A stretch of DNA of 64,000 nucleotides from Dama dama (taxonomy: Eukaryota; Chordata; Mammalia; Artiodactyla; Cervidae). A program made the position numbers and the translations under genes. Location: positions 52,044,501 to 52,108,500 of the forward strand of contig NC_083704.1 of assembly GCF_033118175.1 (NCBI RefSeq), read 5' to 3'. Under the pieces are notes generated by a model. The model had not been told where the DNA came from. It did not search any database and was given only the letters and a program-made list of their open reading frames with translations. This document shows, piece after piece, positions 1 through 10,875 of this stretch (its first letter is position 1; each line of letters opens with the position of its first letter).

Positions 1-1280
1 CCTGCAGCTCACCCTTGGGAGGAGTCCTGGGGGACCTACATCAAGCATCTAACTGGGCCAGAAGGAGGGCTCTGTCCAGCAGGCCAGGACATTCAGCTGC
101 TCCGAGCTCTTCTAATGAGGTGTGAACCCCACAGGCCTCAAGTCCATGCCCCAGAATCCCTGTGGCAGAGCCAGGAATCCAGAGTAACAAAGGTCTGGGC
201 TATGGGGAGCCGCAGACCCAGACCGTGGCCCAGAGCTCCCTGACTGTGTGCCAGACCACGCTCAGCTTGTCTTCTCCCCTGTAAGAGGGGGTTCACGGTG
301 GTACCGTGTTTGGAGGAGTAGATTGAGGTCACGTAGCACAGGGTGTCAGCTCAGGGACCGGAAGCTTGCAACTCTTACATGTTTCTTTAAATGTCTGCGA
401 AGTGTAATATTAGAACAACCTGTCACCTGGAGCACACATAAGAGAAGAGCGCAGCTCTTATAAAGTGATTCAAACGTGTTTTATGTGGGAAGAAGGCGCC
501 TTTTAACCCGTTGGGGTTGAGAGCCAAGAGCCTGCAGAAACCTTAGATGGGCCTGATCTCAGCCTCCAGCGGAAGGCAACTTGCTGTCCTCTTGGCTTGG
601 CGCCTCTCTCAGAATCTTTCTAAAAATCTTATCATATCTCTAGAACTGGCCCACTTTCCTGTCCATTTCTGGAAAGGAAAAAAAGGAGAAGCCCCAGATA
701 AAGGGAGGGAGGTGGGGCGGGAGGCTTGAGGGGAACCCGGCCCAGACTGGGTGGTACCTCCTCCTGCTCTGAGAGCCAGTGAAGAGCCAGCCCTCAGCCA
801 GTGAAGGTGGAGCTGGGGTGGGAGGTCTGGCCCCATAGCTGATGGACTGTCAGGCTCATGAAGATTGGACCACAAGGAGAAGAGGGCGCTGGGCTGGATG
901 CCTCCAGCCTGAGACAGCAGGACGGACAAGACATCAGATGGGCAGGTACAGTGAGGTCAGCAGATTCCTGAAAGCAGCTTCTGGAGAACTGTGGTGTGGA
1001 CATGGATGAGAAATCAGCCCACACACGCAGGGTCTTCTTTCAGGGCCCACCTGGACCAACTTGACCAACCTCACCGTTGAGCAGATGCCAAGCTAAGGCC
1101 AGAGAGAGTAGGGATCAGCAGGCCATGCAGGATCAGAATGGGAGCAGAACCCAGGGGAATCCATGCCCTTGCTCTAAGGGTCACAGATCCGTGGACTTTC
1201 AGAGAGCAAGTGTCCTCAGAAACCATCAAATCTGACCCCTTGCCTCAGTAGACAGCAGAATGTGTCCATCCTGAGGCTGA
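1..1280. other. 5' intergenic sequence, nothing recognised
   Basis: I see no repeat family, exon-like structure or CpG-rich promoter here. The open frames are short, mutually overlapping on both strands, and lack splice or family support. Confidence 0.5.
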
Positions 1281-1501
1281 ATGCATACTAAGTCACTTCA
1301 GTTGTGTCCAACTGCGTGTGACCCCATAGACTGTAGCCCACCAGGCTCCTCTGTCCATGGGGTTCTCCAGGCAAGAATACTAGAGTGGGTTTTCACGTCT
1401 TCCTCCAGCGGATCCTCCCCATTCAGGGATCAAACCCGCGTCTCCTACATCTCCTGCATTGGGAGGCAGGTTCTTTATCACTAGGGCTACCTGGGAAGCC
1501 C
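1281..1501 (-). mobile_element. Bov-tA type SINE
   Basis: Read on the minus strand this starts with the ruminant SINE head (its complement ends in acctgggaagccc) and runs through the tRNA-like B box and the BovA body, which contains the complement of gactgtagcccaccaggctc. It is close to full length, about 220 bp. The family is specific to ruminants, which helps fix the organism. Confidence 0.9.
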
Positions 1502-2557
1502 ATCCTGAGCCTACTTACCTCAGATCATTCCTCACGCTTACCCTGCTCTGATCCTTGTCTATGGCAAAGGCGTCAACCTCTTCAGGCTGCACTCCTCAAA
1601 CTTCCGTGGCTTGGTTTACTCATGGAGGGCACAGGGAGAAAGGTGGAGGGAGAAAGGAAGAGAAATACCTTAGGCAATGTTTCCAGCAGTGGCAGCCTCT
1701 TCTCTGTGACCTCCGATCCCTCTGGACAGGCCCTATGTGATTCTAGTTTCTTCTGATACCCAAGTATCAGTCAGTAACACTTTAGTGAGAATCAGCTGAT
1801 GAAGTTCCTTAAGTTCACTGCATTCCCAGATAGCACTCCACAAAGCAGGGGGAGGCTGGCACAGAGTGAGGTTGAGGAAGGTAGATTCCCCCAAGGGAGA
1901 GGGGGCTGAGGAAGCACAGGATGGATCCTCCGATCCTGGACAAGTGGCCTTACCTCTCTGGACTTCAGAGTCCAATAGGAAAAGAGAAGCCACTTTAGGT
2001 ATTTCAAATAGAGGGAACTGAATGTAGGGAATCCATTACACAGGTGATGGAAAAGTGGAGGAGCTATCAGGGAAAGGAAAGGCAGCCCAGAGAGTAGCAC
2101 CAGCAGGAAGCCACCACTGCTCCCAGGCTAAAGGGACAAAAGAGGAGATTGAGTGGTGTGTACATGCCACCCCCGGAGATCCCCCGCCCCCCAGAGCCAG
2201 CAGCCTGGTGGATTTTCCCCACTTTGTTTCTCAACTCGGTGGTTGCAACAGCAACTTCCCCACTGAGGACATACTTCTGTCCTTCGGCTGCAGCTCTGGG
2301 GCACAGCTGTCTGGAAAAGCCTGCAGTTTCCTCTACCCAGCTGGTCTGTGAACGCAAAAGGCTAGGCCTGTGCATTGCCCCAGAGTTCCCAGAGAGTCAG
2401 GGGCTGCTGCCCAAACCAGGGACTAGGGCAGAGAGAGCTGAGGACTGAGCCCCTCTGAGCAAGGCCCCAGAAACCCAGGAAGTTGAAATCTCTGCCCTAA
2501 CTTCTTAACTCCAAACAGTACCACTCCCTCAGGGTCTCGAAGCCAGTGCCAACCAAG
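1502..2557. other. Intergenic, nothing recognised
   Basis: No repeat or gene is recognised. Overlapping open frames on both strands (for example 2055-2351 plus and 2067-2375 minus) cover the same bases without coding-like features or splice sites. Confidence 0.45.
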
Positions 2558-2725
2558 TTGCCCACAGATCTTTACTGAGCACCTCCTGTGTGCCAGGTAC
2601 CATTAAGTCACCTTGGTTTTACCTGACTCCAAACCTGTGAGGTGGGTATTATTACATAACCCCATTTTGCAGATGGGGAAATCAAGATTCTAAAGGGCTA
2701 AGTCACTTGCCCAGGCTCCCTACAC
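2558..2725 (-). mobile_element. MIR SINE remnant
   Basis: The minus-strand MIR core is recognisable from phrases such as actgagcacctcctgtgtgc, tgtgaggtgggtattatta and cattttgcagatggggaaa. It is heavily diverged, as expected for this old mammalian family. Confidence 0.75.
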
Positions 2726-3004
2726 TAAGATAGGGCTGTATTATTTTACATTTATTCCCTCAGAGCCTTGAGGGATAGATGTGGAGGACCCTTGGCATTC
2801 ACCATTTCAACATGGTGGCTTCAAGTGCTTGAGAGTGACCCCAAAGGTTGGGGATTTTCTGTAGCATTGCTGAGGCATAAATTTGAACCCTGCATAGGTA
2901 AGGCTGGTGGTGGGAGGGAGTTACTGACTTTGAAGCAGGCTAAGCATTTTACCAGCACCCTGTGTGAAAGCATGAGGGGCTATTAGATTCTGGAGTCATG
3001 TTAC

Positions 3005-3165
3005 CCACCTCCCTCCACAGTTGCCTGACCATCAGCCAGTCTCTTTACCTCCTCAGCTATAAGAGGAGATACATAATCCTGACCTAGAAGGGTTCTTTTG
3101 AAGACTGCAATCACGTATGTAAAAGTTCCAGTGCTCTGGTGCCTAGTAGGGGTTCTTAGGACAGT
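3005..3165 (+). mobile_element. MIR SINE remnant
   Basis: A plus-strand MIR-like stretch: a tctctttacctcctcagc segment followed by an ageing gtgcctagtagg end. Diverged and partial. Confidence 0.5.
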
Positions 3166-3354
3166 GATGTTATCTTGGCCTGTGCAAATGGTAGCATAAT
3201 TCAGGGTTCGTAATTCAGGTAAGTTGTGAGGCCCAAATTAGTAGGAGCTCCAAGGGCAGGCAGTGTGATCCTGGCAGGCAGGCTGTCCAGAAAGGTCCAC
3301 ATTGGTGAGATTCTTAGGGCAGGCAGACAGGAGGCACTGGGTTGTGTGTTCAGA

Positions 3355-3590
3355 GCCTCTAGTCTTTGGGGTCACAGAGGCCTGGATGCAAATGGTAGCT
3401 CTGCCCCTTCCTGGTGATGTGACCTTGTGCATGTTACTTCAACAGGGCCTCACCTTCCTTGTCTATGAATTAAATGAGACATTAATGCCCATTTTCTAAG
3501 GTGTGTTGAAGAGGTTAACTGCGGTAATAATCTGGTATGTGCCTGGCATGTGCAAAGTGCTTAGCAATCATCAGTAGTTAATATTATTTA
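3355..3590 (+). mobile_element. MIR SINE
   Basis: Plus-strand MIR with most of the consensus order visible: gcctggatgcaaatggtagc, the gtgaccttgtgcatgttact core, and a 3' part with gtgcctggcatgtgc before a T-rich end. Confidence 0.75.
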
Positions 3591-3888
3591 ACATCACGGG
3601 TTATTATTACTTTCATGAAGGTTGGAACAGCGTTTCAGGGCATGAGTGGAGGTGATGGTTCCTTCACGGCCCCAGCAGTGATTCCTGGGTCCCAGCTGCC
3701 TTGGGCCCACTTGCTTACCAGCTTTGGTCTTCTCTGCGGGAGATTTCTCTAGTCCCCATGGGGAGGAGGTTTTTCTCCATTACTTCTCATCAGAATTGGA
3801 CTAGGGGAGTGGTGGAAGCCTTCTGGCCTATAGTACTTGTGACAGCTCCACCTGACCCTAGAAGGTCACCAAGAAAAGAGGTTTGGAG

Positions 3889-4009
3889 GGACTTCCCTGG
3901 TGGTCCAGGGGCTAAGATGCCACATTCCCCATGCAGGGGACCCAGGTTTGATCCCTGGATAGGACGCTAGATACCACATGCTGCAATTAAGACCCGGTAC
4001 AGGCAAATA
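3889..4009 (+). mobile_element. CHR-type tRNA-derived SINE
   Basis: Begins with ggacttccctggtggtccag and contains the B-box-like ggtttgatccctgg. This is the head of the tRNA-Glu derived SINE shared by cetaceans, hippos and ruminants. It runs directly into a BovB 3' fragment. Confidence 0.85.
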
Positions 4010-4494
4010 AGGAGATCCAACCAGTCCATCCTAAAGGAGATCAGTCCTGGGTGTTCACTGGAAGGACTGATGCTGAAGCTGAAACTCCAATACTTTGGCC
4101 ACCTCATGTGAAGAGTTGACTCATTGGGAAAGACCCTGATGCTGGGAGGGATTGGAGGAAGGAGGAGAAGGGGACGACAGAGGATGAGATGGCTGGATGG
4201 CATCACCAACTTGATGGGCATGAGTTTTTTTTTTTTTAAGTCTTTACTGAATTTATTACAATATTGCTTTTGTTTTTTTGGCTGCAAGGTATGTGGAATC
4301 TTAGCTCCCTGACCAGGGATTGAGCTCGCACCCCTTGCAATGGAAGGTGAATTCTTAACCACTGAACCACCAGGAAAGTCCTGGGCATGAGTTTGAGTAA
4401 ACTCCGGGAGTTGGTGATGGACAGGGAGGCCTGGTGTGCTGCGATTCATGGGGTTGCAAAGAGTCGGACACGACTGAGCAACTGAACTGAACTG
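4010..4494 (+). mobile_element. BovB LINE 3' fragment, split by a SINE
   Basis: Plus-strand copy of the BovB 3' end. It starts in the C-terminal coding part (ctgaaactccaatactttgg) and ends in the typical gagtcggacacgactgagca, followed by an A/T-rich tail. It matches the end of the longer BovB copy at 36014-37565. A second SINE at 4228-4381 interrupts it. BovB is an RTE-clade LINE known to have moved horizontally between squamates and ruminants. Confidence 0.85.
4228..4381 (-). mobile_element. CHR-type SINE nested in BovB
   Basis: Minus-strand CHR SINE (poly-T at its left, accactgaaccaccaggaaa at its right) inserted inside the BovB fragment. A 13-bp target-site duplication, tgggcatgagttt, flanks it at 4215-4227 and 4382-4394, so this insertion is younger than the BovB copy. 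Confidence 0.9.
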
Positions 4495-4527
4495 GAAAAT
4501 AAATAAATAAATAATATATATATATAA
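4495..4527. repeat. AAT/AT simple repeat tail
   Basis: An (AAAT)n then (AT)n stretch sits directly after the BovB 3' end and is probably its expanded tail. Confidence 0.8.
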
Positions 4528-4589
4528 AACGAAAGAAAATTGGTCTGGCGACCCAGCTGTGAGGAACTGGCTCCCGTACCCTGGTGTCA

Positions 4590-4832
4590 GCTCAAATGTC
4601 ACTCTGCAGAGGCCCTTCCTGTCACTGTGTTGAAGGAGGCCTCCGGATCGCATCACCCTGCCTTCCTGACTTCAAGGCTCTGATCAGAATCTGGAATTAT
4701 CTTATCAGCTGGGCTATAGGTTTACAGTCTACATTTCCACACTAGGAGGAAAGCTTCTTGAGGCAGAGCCCAGTTTGGTGTGTAGCTCTCAACATGTCCT
4801 CAGTAAATATTTGCTGGATGAATGAATGGATG
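4590..4832 (+). mobile_element. L2 LINE 3' end remnant
   Basis: Shows the L2-type 3' order: tgtcactctgcagaggcc, then a gaaagcttcttgaggcagag segment, ending cagtaaatatttgctggatg plus (GAAT)n. Confidence 0.65.
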
Positions 4833-4884
4833 ATGGCTGGGGAGGCGGAAGCCATGTCTTGGTGGGAAGTACAAGACCACTGGA

Positions 4885-4975
4885 CAGAGGGGTGAAGGCC
4901 GAGTCCTTAAGCCCAGCTCTGCCCCAACCAGCTGTGTGACCCTGGGCCTCAGTCTCCCCATATGGACTAGGAAGT
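4885..4975 (+). mobile_element. MIR SINE fragment
   Basis: A short MIR core with cagctctgccccaaccagct followed by gtgtgaccctgggcctcagt. Partial and old. Confidence 0.6.
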
Positions 4976-5214
4976 CTTTGTGGGGAGGAGCTACAAGCCC
5001 CTTCAGTTTCCAACCTCCTGTTCTTCCATGAGGTCCCTGGAGCAACAACTCTAGGAAGCCTCATGGGCCCTCTGAGAAGCACGACATCTCCATGATAAAT
5101 GCAGCCGGTGTATTTTGAAATACATTCTTGATTTGATTGTGTCTGGGCTTTGAGTGACTAAGCGCAGAGAATTCTCCCTTCCCTCAGGGCCACCACCATT
5201 AGTGAGTGACTCGG

Positions 5215-5712
5215 AACACCTCTTGCATGAGCACGTGCACACACGCACTATCAAACCTGCTTGTACACACTCACATACATTTGCTCATGTGTGCACACCA
5301 TACGACACAAGTGAGCATACACATGTACTCATACACACATTCTCACTCAGACACACTCACACACACATACACAGATGCTTACTCACACATGCACACATAT
5401 GCACTGGTAAACACATGCATGCAGTCATACACTTTTGCACTCCTACATGCTCACACTCATTTGCACACTTTCACATGCACATAGACTCACAATGCTTACG
5501 TATTCAGTCACATGCTTGCACGTGCTCACAGACTTCACCTTATACACAAATGCACTCACAGACTCAGCCTGCATATACTCACACATACACTCACACACAT
5601 TCATGCATATCCACTCTCATACTCACAATTACTATCACACATGCTCAGTCATGCTTAAACTCAGTCATACACACATGCACACACTCACACACATGCACAC
5701 ACACCATTCAGT
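5215..5712 (+). repeat. Degenerate CA-rich low-complexity tract
   Basis: About 500 bp of imperfect CACA, ACTCACACA and ATGCACACA units on the plus strand, with no constant period. It creates a spurious open frame of roughly 250 codons (5154-5903) rich in His, Thr and Ser, which I do not regard as a gene. Confidence 0.9.
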
Positions 5713-6254
5713 TGCACAAGCCCAGCCTCCACCCATCTGTAGCTTGCCTTTCCAGACCCGCCCAGGCCTGGTCCCATCTGATGGCTGCTCACTGCTCTCT
5801 CTTTTCCTTCTTGGTTCTATTTATTTTTCTTAGCCACAATGAGCATATTTGGAGAAGGATCTATTTTAACCGTATCTGGAAACATACTTCCCCTCGGCCA
5901 TGAGCTTGTCAGATCGGTAAGATGGCGCCTGGCCGCCATGGCACAGGCTGAGGAGAAACCGGGATGGAGACCAAGAGCCCCAGAGGCCAGACAGCTTCCT
6001 AGGATGGTCTGGCTTTCCATGAGGCTGAGGCCACTGCCTCTGAAATTCTTTTTGCATAACCCTGAGCTCAGGGTGGCTCCTCCCCATAGCGGCAGCTGTG
6101 GCTGGGCATCTGGCCCACCTCTTTGCTCCTTTCATATGACATGAGGGTGCCCCTGGCTCCTTATGACCTCTCTTTTCTAGGAAGGAGTCAAGCATGTGTA
6201 GATCATCTTGTCCCTCTCAGTTTTCAGATGACATGAGTTATATCTAGTGAACAT
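5713..6254. other. Intergenic, nothing recognised
   Basis: Mixed-composition sequence with no repeat family that I can name and no exon-like structure. Confidence 0.4.
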
Positions 6255-6380
6255 TTCCTCTTTCCCAATCTGTGTAAACCCCTTTGCATACCACATTTCA
6301 TTTCAGCTTCGTAAGGGACTCAAGAGACTGTGCTGTCTCCCATTTCACAGATGAGAAAACTGAGGCTCAGTTTTCTGTCA
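6255..6380 (-). mobile_element. MIR SINE remnant
   Basis: The minus-strand MIR core is visible as cccatttcacagatgagaaa followed by actgaggctcag. Confidence 0.7.
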
Positions 6381-6889
6381 TGTGCTTTAGGCGTGTCAAG
6401 AGATATGCCTAAAGCACACAGCAGTCTGGGCCAGAGCAGGGTCCATTTATCTTCCTATTGCTTAGGCTCCAGCAGCCTTGCTGTCCCCAGCACTCTCCCT
6501 GCAGAGCTGCTTGGAGATGACCAGGGTCTGTGTGGGAGCTCTGGCTGGGTGGTCATAGGTTTAAATTGGGACTCCCTGTGGGTGCTTACCCAGAGGGTGC
6601 CTCCTCTGTTGGTGACCTGGGTGGCTGCCATGCCCAGTCAGCTTCTGACTGCCAGGTATCAATCACACTGGTGTTGAGTGTGGCAGGGCAGCCAATGGGC
6701 AAGGCAGGCCCCTGGAAGGGTGCATGGCACAGACAGAGCCTCTGAAACCCGAGGCCATTCTCCAGCCTGTGCTTCCTTCCCTTCTGGATCAGAGTCCCTT
6801 CTATCACACACATGCTCCAGTGGGACAGTCCTGGGAGGGGAGCAGGGTAAGCCTTCATGCCCCAAGCAGAGTTCATGGTTCTGTGTGTC

Positions 6890-6945
6890 CCTGCCCATCC
6901 CAGTAAGGCAGTACACAGTAGGTGCTCAGTAAATGTTAGCTAAAG
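6890..6945 (+). mobile_element. MIR/L2 3' end fragment
   Basis: The segment cagtaggtgctcagtaaatg is the common 3' signature shared by MIR and L2. The fragment is too short to tell which. Confidence 0.45.
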
Positions 6946-6949
6946 TCAA

Positions 6950-7775
6950 AAGAATTTTTAAATGGCAAAGGATTTCAAGAGACATGTCTCCAAAAAATAT
7001 ATACAGATGGTCAACAAGCACATGAAAATTTGCTCAACATCATAAGCCATTAGGGAAATGCAAATCAAAACCACAATGACATATCACTTTACAACCCAAG
7101 AGGATGACTGTGATCAAAAACATGGACAATCAAATGTACTGGTGAGGATGTGGAGAAATTAGAACCCTCATACACCGCCACTGGAAACGTAAAATGCTAC
7201 AGCCACCGTGAGAAACAGGTTCACCACAAGACCTCAGGTAACACAGGTCACCACAAGACCGCAGCAATTCTGTTCCTAGGTACATAACCAACAGAACTGA
7301 AAGCATACGTCCACACAACTGTCTGTATACCAATGTTTACAGCAGCGTTACTCATAATAACCAAAATGTGGAAACAACTCAAATATCCATCAACTAATGA
7401 ATAAACAAAAGATAGCATACCTGTAAAAGGGAATACTATTCAGCCATAAAAAGGAATGAAAAATGATACCTGCCACAGCATGGATGACTCTCCAAAACAT
7501 TACTGCTAAGTGAAAGATTCCAGGTGCAAAATACCTCATTCTATATGATTCCATTTATAGGAAATGTCCAGAACAGGTAAATCCAAGGAGACACAAAGTA
7601 GATTGGTGGTTGCCAGGAGCTGAGGAGAAGGGGTAAAGAGGAGTGTCTGCTAATGAATAGGGGGTTTCGGGGTTTCTTTTGGGAGTGATGAGAATGTTCT
7701 GGAATGAGATAGTAGTGAAGGTTGGACAATGCCATCCAACCATGAAAATGCTAACACCCACTGAATTGTAAACCG
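6950..7775 (+). mobile_element. L1 LINE 3' fragment
   Basis: Sense-strand L1, late ORF2 and 3' region. It includes gccattagggaaatgcaaat, the tggtgaggatgtggagaaat motif and the usual cagccataaaaaggaatgaa. It is broken by many stops, 5' truncated and non-functional. Confidence 0.85.
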
Positions 7776-7789
7776 TATTTTTTATTTTT

Positions 7790-7965
7790 TAATATCATGA
7801 TGTTTTACTTTATTTCATTATTTTCTTAGTTTTTATTGAAATATAGTTCATTTACAATTACATTGTACACTTTATTTTTATTTATTTATTTATTTATTTT
7901 TTACATTGTACGCTTTTAAAGGGGTGAATTTTATGGTACAGAATTATGAAAATAAGTTATCTTTT
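7790..7965 (-). mobile_element. L1 3' fragment with (TTTA)n
   Basis: Contains tttttattgaaatatagttc, the reverse complement of a common artiodactyl L1 3' segment. A (TTTA)n run at about 7873-7900 interrupts it. Confidence 0.5.
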
Positions 7966-8099
7966 AAAATACTCAAATGAGCTTAACCAAAGAAAACTCA
8001 AGATAATCTTTATGGTGGGGAGGATGAAGGTCCAAATGCTTTTCCAAGGTCACAGGGAGAAATGATGTCAGTGCTGTCGATGCAAATGCAATGAAAATG

Positions 8100-8275
8100 A
8101 TACTTCTAGCAATTTGTTGAGCATGCTCAGGCTATGTGCCTGGCAGTTTGGAAAGCTCCGCATTCATTATCTCATTTAATTCTCATCATAATTCATGTGG
8201 AAGTATTATTATCATCCTCATTTTATAGATGGGAAAACAGAGGCTCAGAGAAATGAACTGTCTTGCCTAAAAGAC
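8100..8275 (-). mobile_element. MIR SINE
   Basis: Minus-strand MIR: tgtgcctggcagtttggaaa, then ctcatttaattctcatcata, then gatgggaaaacagaggctca. Most of the element is present. Confidence 0.75.
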
Positions 8276-8909
8276 ATATGAATTTAGATCAGTCATCTCC
8301 AAATGGTTGAGAAAAATGATTCTATGTGACTTATTTTTAAAAAAATTATTATTGTCTGTTTTGGTTTTTATATGGCACTTGTACCCTCAATGCAAGAAAA
8401 AAAGACAAGAATGCAAGTTGGTGCCACTGTCACCAACAGGCTGTCAGGGCCAAAAAGGGCCTGCCCTGGTTTCCAAGTCCATTCTGGTCCCCAGGCTCAA
8501 TCCTTGCCTTTTTCAGGGACTGGTGCTGACAAGCAGCCTTCAAGAAACCATGCTAGAAAAGCCTGGGGGTAACTCTCCGTGCTGGGCTGTTGTTCCAGAG
8601 GGCAGGAAACACACCATGTGCTCAGGCTAGGGGCCTCCACTGGCTCTGGCCCAAATTCTTTGGGGTTTTGTATAAACAAAGACTGCCCCATTTCACCTCT
8701 GTGTGGCCTTTCTACATGTGTAGCCCTGGGTCGCAAGACCCAGGTCTCAGGAATAGCCCCTTCCTACCTAGCATGTGAGAAGCCCTGAGTGTCTGTGCCG
8801 GGTCCAGGCCGGGGGTAGGAGGGTGCCCAAGGCATTTCCTCCCTGGAGCTTTGTGAATCGCTAAGAAGCAGCTTGCAGAAAATGATAAAGCAGAGGCCTC
8901 TGAGGTCTG
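8276..8909. other. Intergenic, nothing recognised
   Basis: No repeat family or exon-like structure identified. The open frames overlap in several phases. Confidence 0.4.
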
Positions 8910-9330
8910 ATAGTCTGAGCTCAATCCCAGCTCTCCTGCCTTTTGTCTGGGTGACTCTGAGTAAATCACTTTACTTTTGTAAGCCTCAGTTTCTTCATCT
9001 GTATGTTGTTTGTTGCTGTCATATCTGGCTTTTTGCGACCCCAAGAACTGTAGTTCACCAGGCTCCTCTGTCCATGGGATTCTCCAGGCAGAAATACTGG
9101 AGTTGGTTGCCATTCACTTTTCCAGGGGATCTTCCCAATCCAGGAAAGAACCCACATCTCCTGCATTGCAGGCAGATTCCTTACTCTCTGAGCCACTAGA
9201 GCAAGTCACTTTACTTTTCTAAGCCTCAGTTTCTTCATCTGTAAAATGGGATAATGACTCAGAAGATTATTAAATAACTGTTATAAGCCCACCATGTAAG
9301 ATTGTTGAGAAAATTAATTGAGGTGATGCA
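8910..9330 (+). mobile_element. MIR SINE split by a Bov-tA
   Basis: The plus-strand MIR runs from 8910 to 9003 and resumes after a Bov-tA SINE at 9004-9198. The MIR segment at 8959-9003 is repeated at 9199-9243, after the insertion, with 42 of 45 bases identical. Confidence 0.8.
9004..9198 (-). mobile_element. Bov-tA SINE with 45-bp flanking duplication
   Basis: Minus-strand Bov-tA: the body contains gttcaccaggctcctctgtc and the 3' side cattgcaggcagattcctta. It is slightly truncated. A 45-bp direct repeat of the MIR target flanks it, much longer than ordinary SINE target-site duplications. Confidence 0.85.
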
Positions 9331-9419
9331 TGAAAAGTGGAGGCCTGACTCAACAACATTCACCATTAATACTTATGGGGGCCATAGACCCAGAATCAGA
9401 AAGTCCAAAGGCTGACTCC

Positions 9420-9735
9420 CTGAGGTGGCACGCGTACATGTATACCTGCGTGCACGCACACCTTTGTTTCCCCATATGTTCACTGGCTGTGTACAATACA
9501 TGTGATCTAACACTCAAGTTTTCACATTTGTGCTCACACATAAACCCACAAGCACATGTGATGCATGTGTGTGTACAGATTTTGTCTGTGGGCAAACAGA
9601 TAAAGTTTGTCTGAGGGCAGACCCTGGCAAATACATCTGCACCCATGAATAGATGCCCACTCACCTCCTGTCATGCATGTGAACACATGTGCCTGAATTT
9701 CATTCACACATGTACGTTCACATCCACGAACTTGC
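9420..9735. repeat. Degenerate TG/CA-rich tract
   Basis: An imperfect alternating purine-pyrimidine region with scattered acatgtg, tgcatgtg and cgcgtacatg units. It resembles a decayed (CA/TG)n tract. Confidence 0.55.
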
Positions 9736-10142
9736 TATTCTCAGTGCCACCAACTCTGCACCGGTCACAGACCAGTGAGGGAGGACCTCACTGGGTCCCC
9801 CAGTGGGCTTGGCAAGCCTCCTCCTCTGTATTCTCTCTGCCTGCTTATCCCTCTGTCTGACTATGCCTCCTTGTGCTTCAAGGTGCAGCTCAAAACAGGC
9901 TCCTGCAGGAAACCTTCCCTTATGCCTCGGCATAGATTAGTGACACTGGCATAGACACTGAGTTGAAATGGAGCAGGCTGATGAGCAGACATTGCAATTT
10001 ATTCTCTTATCTCTGCACAAATCAAAGCCCACAGGAGCCAACAAAGCCAGGACCCTGTGGCTGCTCACCCCCAGGCCCTGGGCAGACCCGGGGACCCAGG
10101 GGGTGCACTGTGCACCCTTCCTGGTACAAATCTTTCCCAAGT
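9736..10142. other. Intergenic, nothing recognised
   Basis: No repeat family or coding structure is recognised in this stretch. Confidence 0.4.
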
Positions 10143-10290
10143 GGGGACGTCCCCAGTGGTCCAGTTGTTAGGACTCCGTGCTGCCAATGTGGGGGGTGCA
10201 GGTTCAATCCCCAGTCAGGGAAACAAAAAGACCTCGTGGACAAGCAATGTGGTCAAAATATTTAAAAATTTAAATAAATAAGTAAAAGGT
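10143..10290 (+). mobile_element. CHR-type SINE
   Basis: Head gggacgtccccagtggtcca and internal ggttcaatccccagtcaggg, ending in an A-rich tail with aataaataagtaaaa. Confidence 0.8.
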
Positions 10291-10512
10291 GAAAAAATAT
10301 CTCCCCAAGGCCCTCACACAGGCATTACCTCCAGTCCCTGCTGCCTTGACCCCTGAACTGCACCCCAATCCTGAGAACAAGACTCCTTGTGGGCTGGACG
10401 GGCCTGGGAGCAGACCTCAGGACTCAATTTGCTTGCTTTCAGCAGACAGAATTTTCCAGCCCACCAAAGGAAGTAGATTTTCCCAAGGTGCCTGGAGATC
10501 TGCCCTCAGGCT

Positions 10513-10655
10513 GTGCTTCCCAGAGCTTGGTCCACTGTATCAGAACCACCTAGGTTAATGCATATTCCTAGGCCCACCCTAGTCTTTTTGACTCAGAACT
10601 GCTGAAGTGAAGCCCCCAAACTCAGCACTACAATAAACACTCTGGTTCAGTCCTG
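10513..10655 (+). mobile_element. MER5A-like hAT DNA transposon remnant
   Basis: Carries the MER5 order cagaaccacctaggttaatg then attcctaggcccaccctagt, ending near ctgagaatcaca. Non-autonomous and diverged. Confidence 0.6.
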
Positions 10656-10659
10656 GTTA

Positions 10660-10875
10660 AGGGTCTGAGAATCACACAGCCCAGTGCAAATTCTGGCACC
10701 GCCATTTACTAGCCCTTAGGCAGGTCCCTAACCCTACTGAGCCTCAGTCTCCTGGTCTGTAAAATGGGGATAATGGCAGTGTGTACCTTGTGGGGCTGCT
10801 ATGGGAGTAAAATGAGCTCATGAAAGAGAAATGTGCAGCACAATACCTACCTGGGCTCAGCAAACATGGATTATT
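10660..10875 (+). mobile_element. MIR SINE
   Basis: Well-preserved plus-strand MIR: gccatttactagcccttagg, then gagcctcagtctcctggtct, gtaaaatggggataatggca and a 3' region with ggattattag. Confidence 0.8.

Noticed and set aside
3967..4656. A 229-codon minus-strand open frame
   Set aside because: It runs antisense through a BovB end and a nested SINE, so it is a repeat shadow.
5154..5903. A 249-codon open frame rich in His, Thr and Ser
   Set aside because: It lies on the CA-rich low-complexity tract, and other frames are equally open over the same bases.
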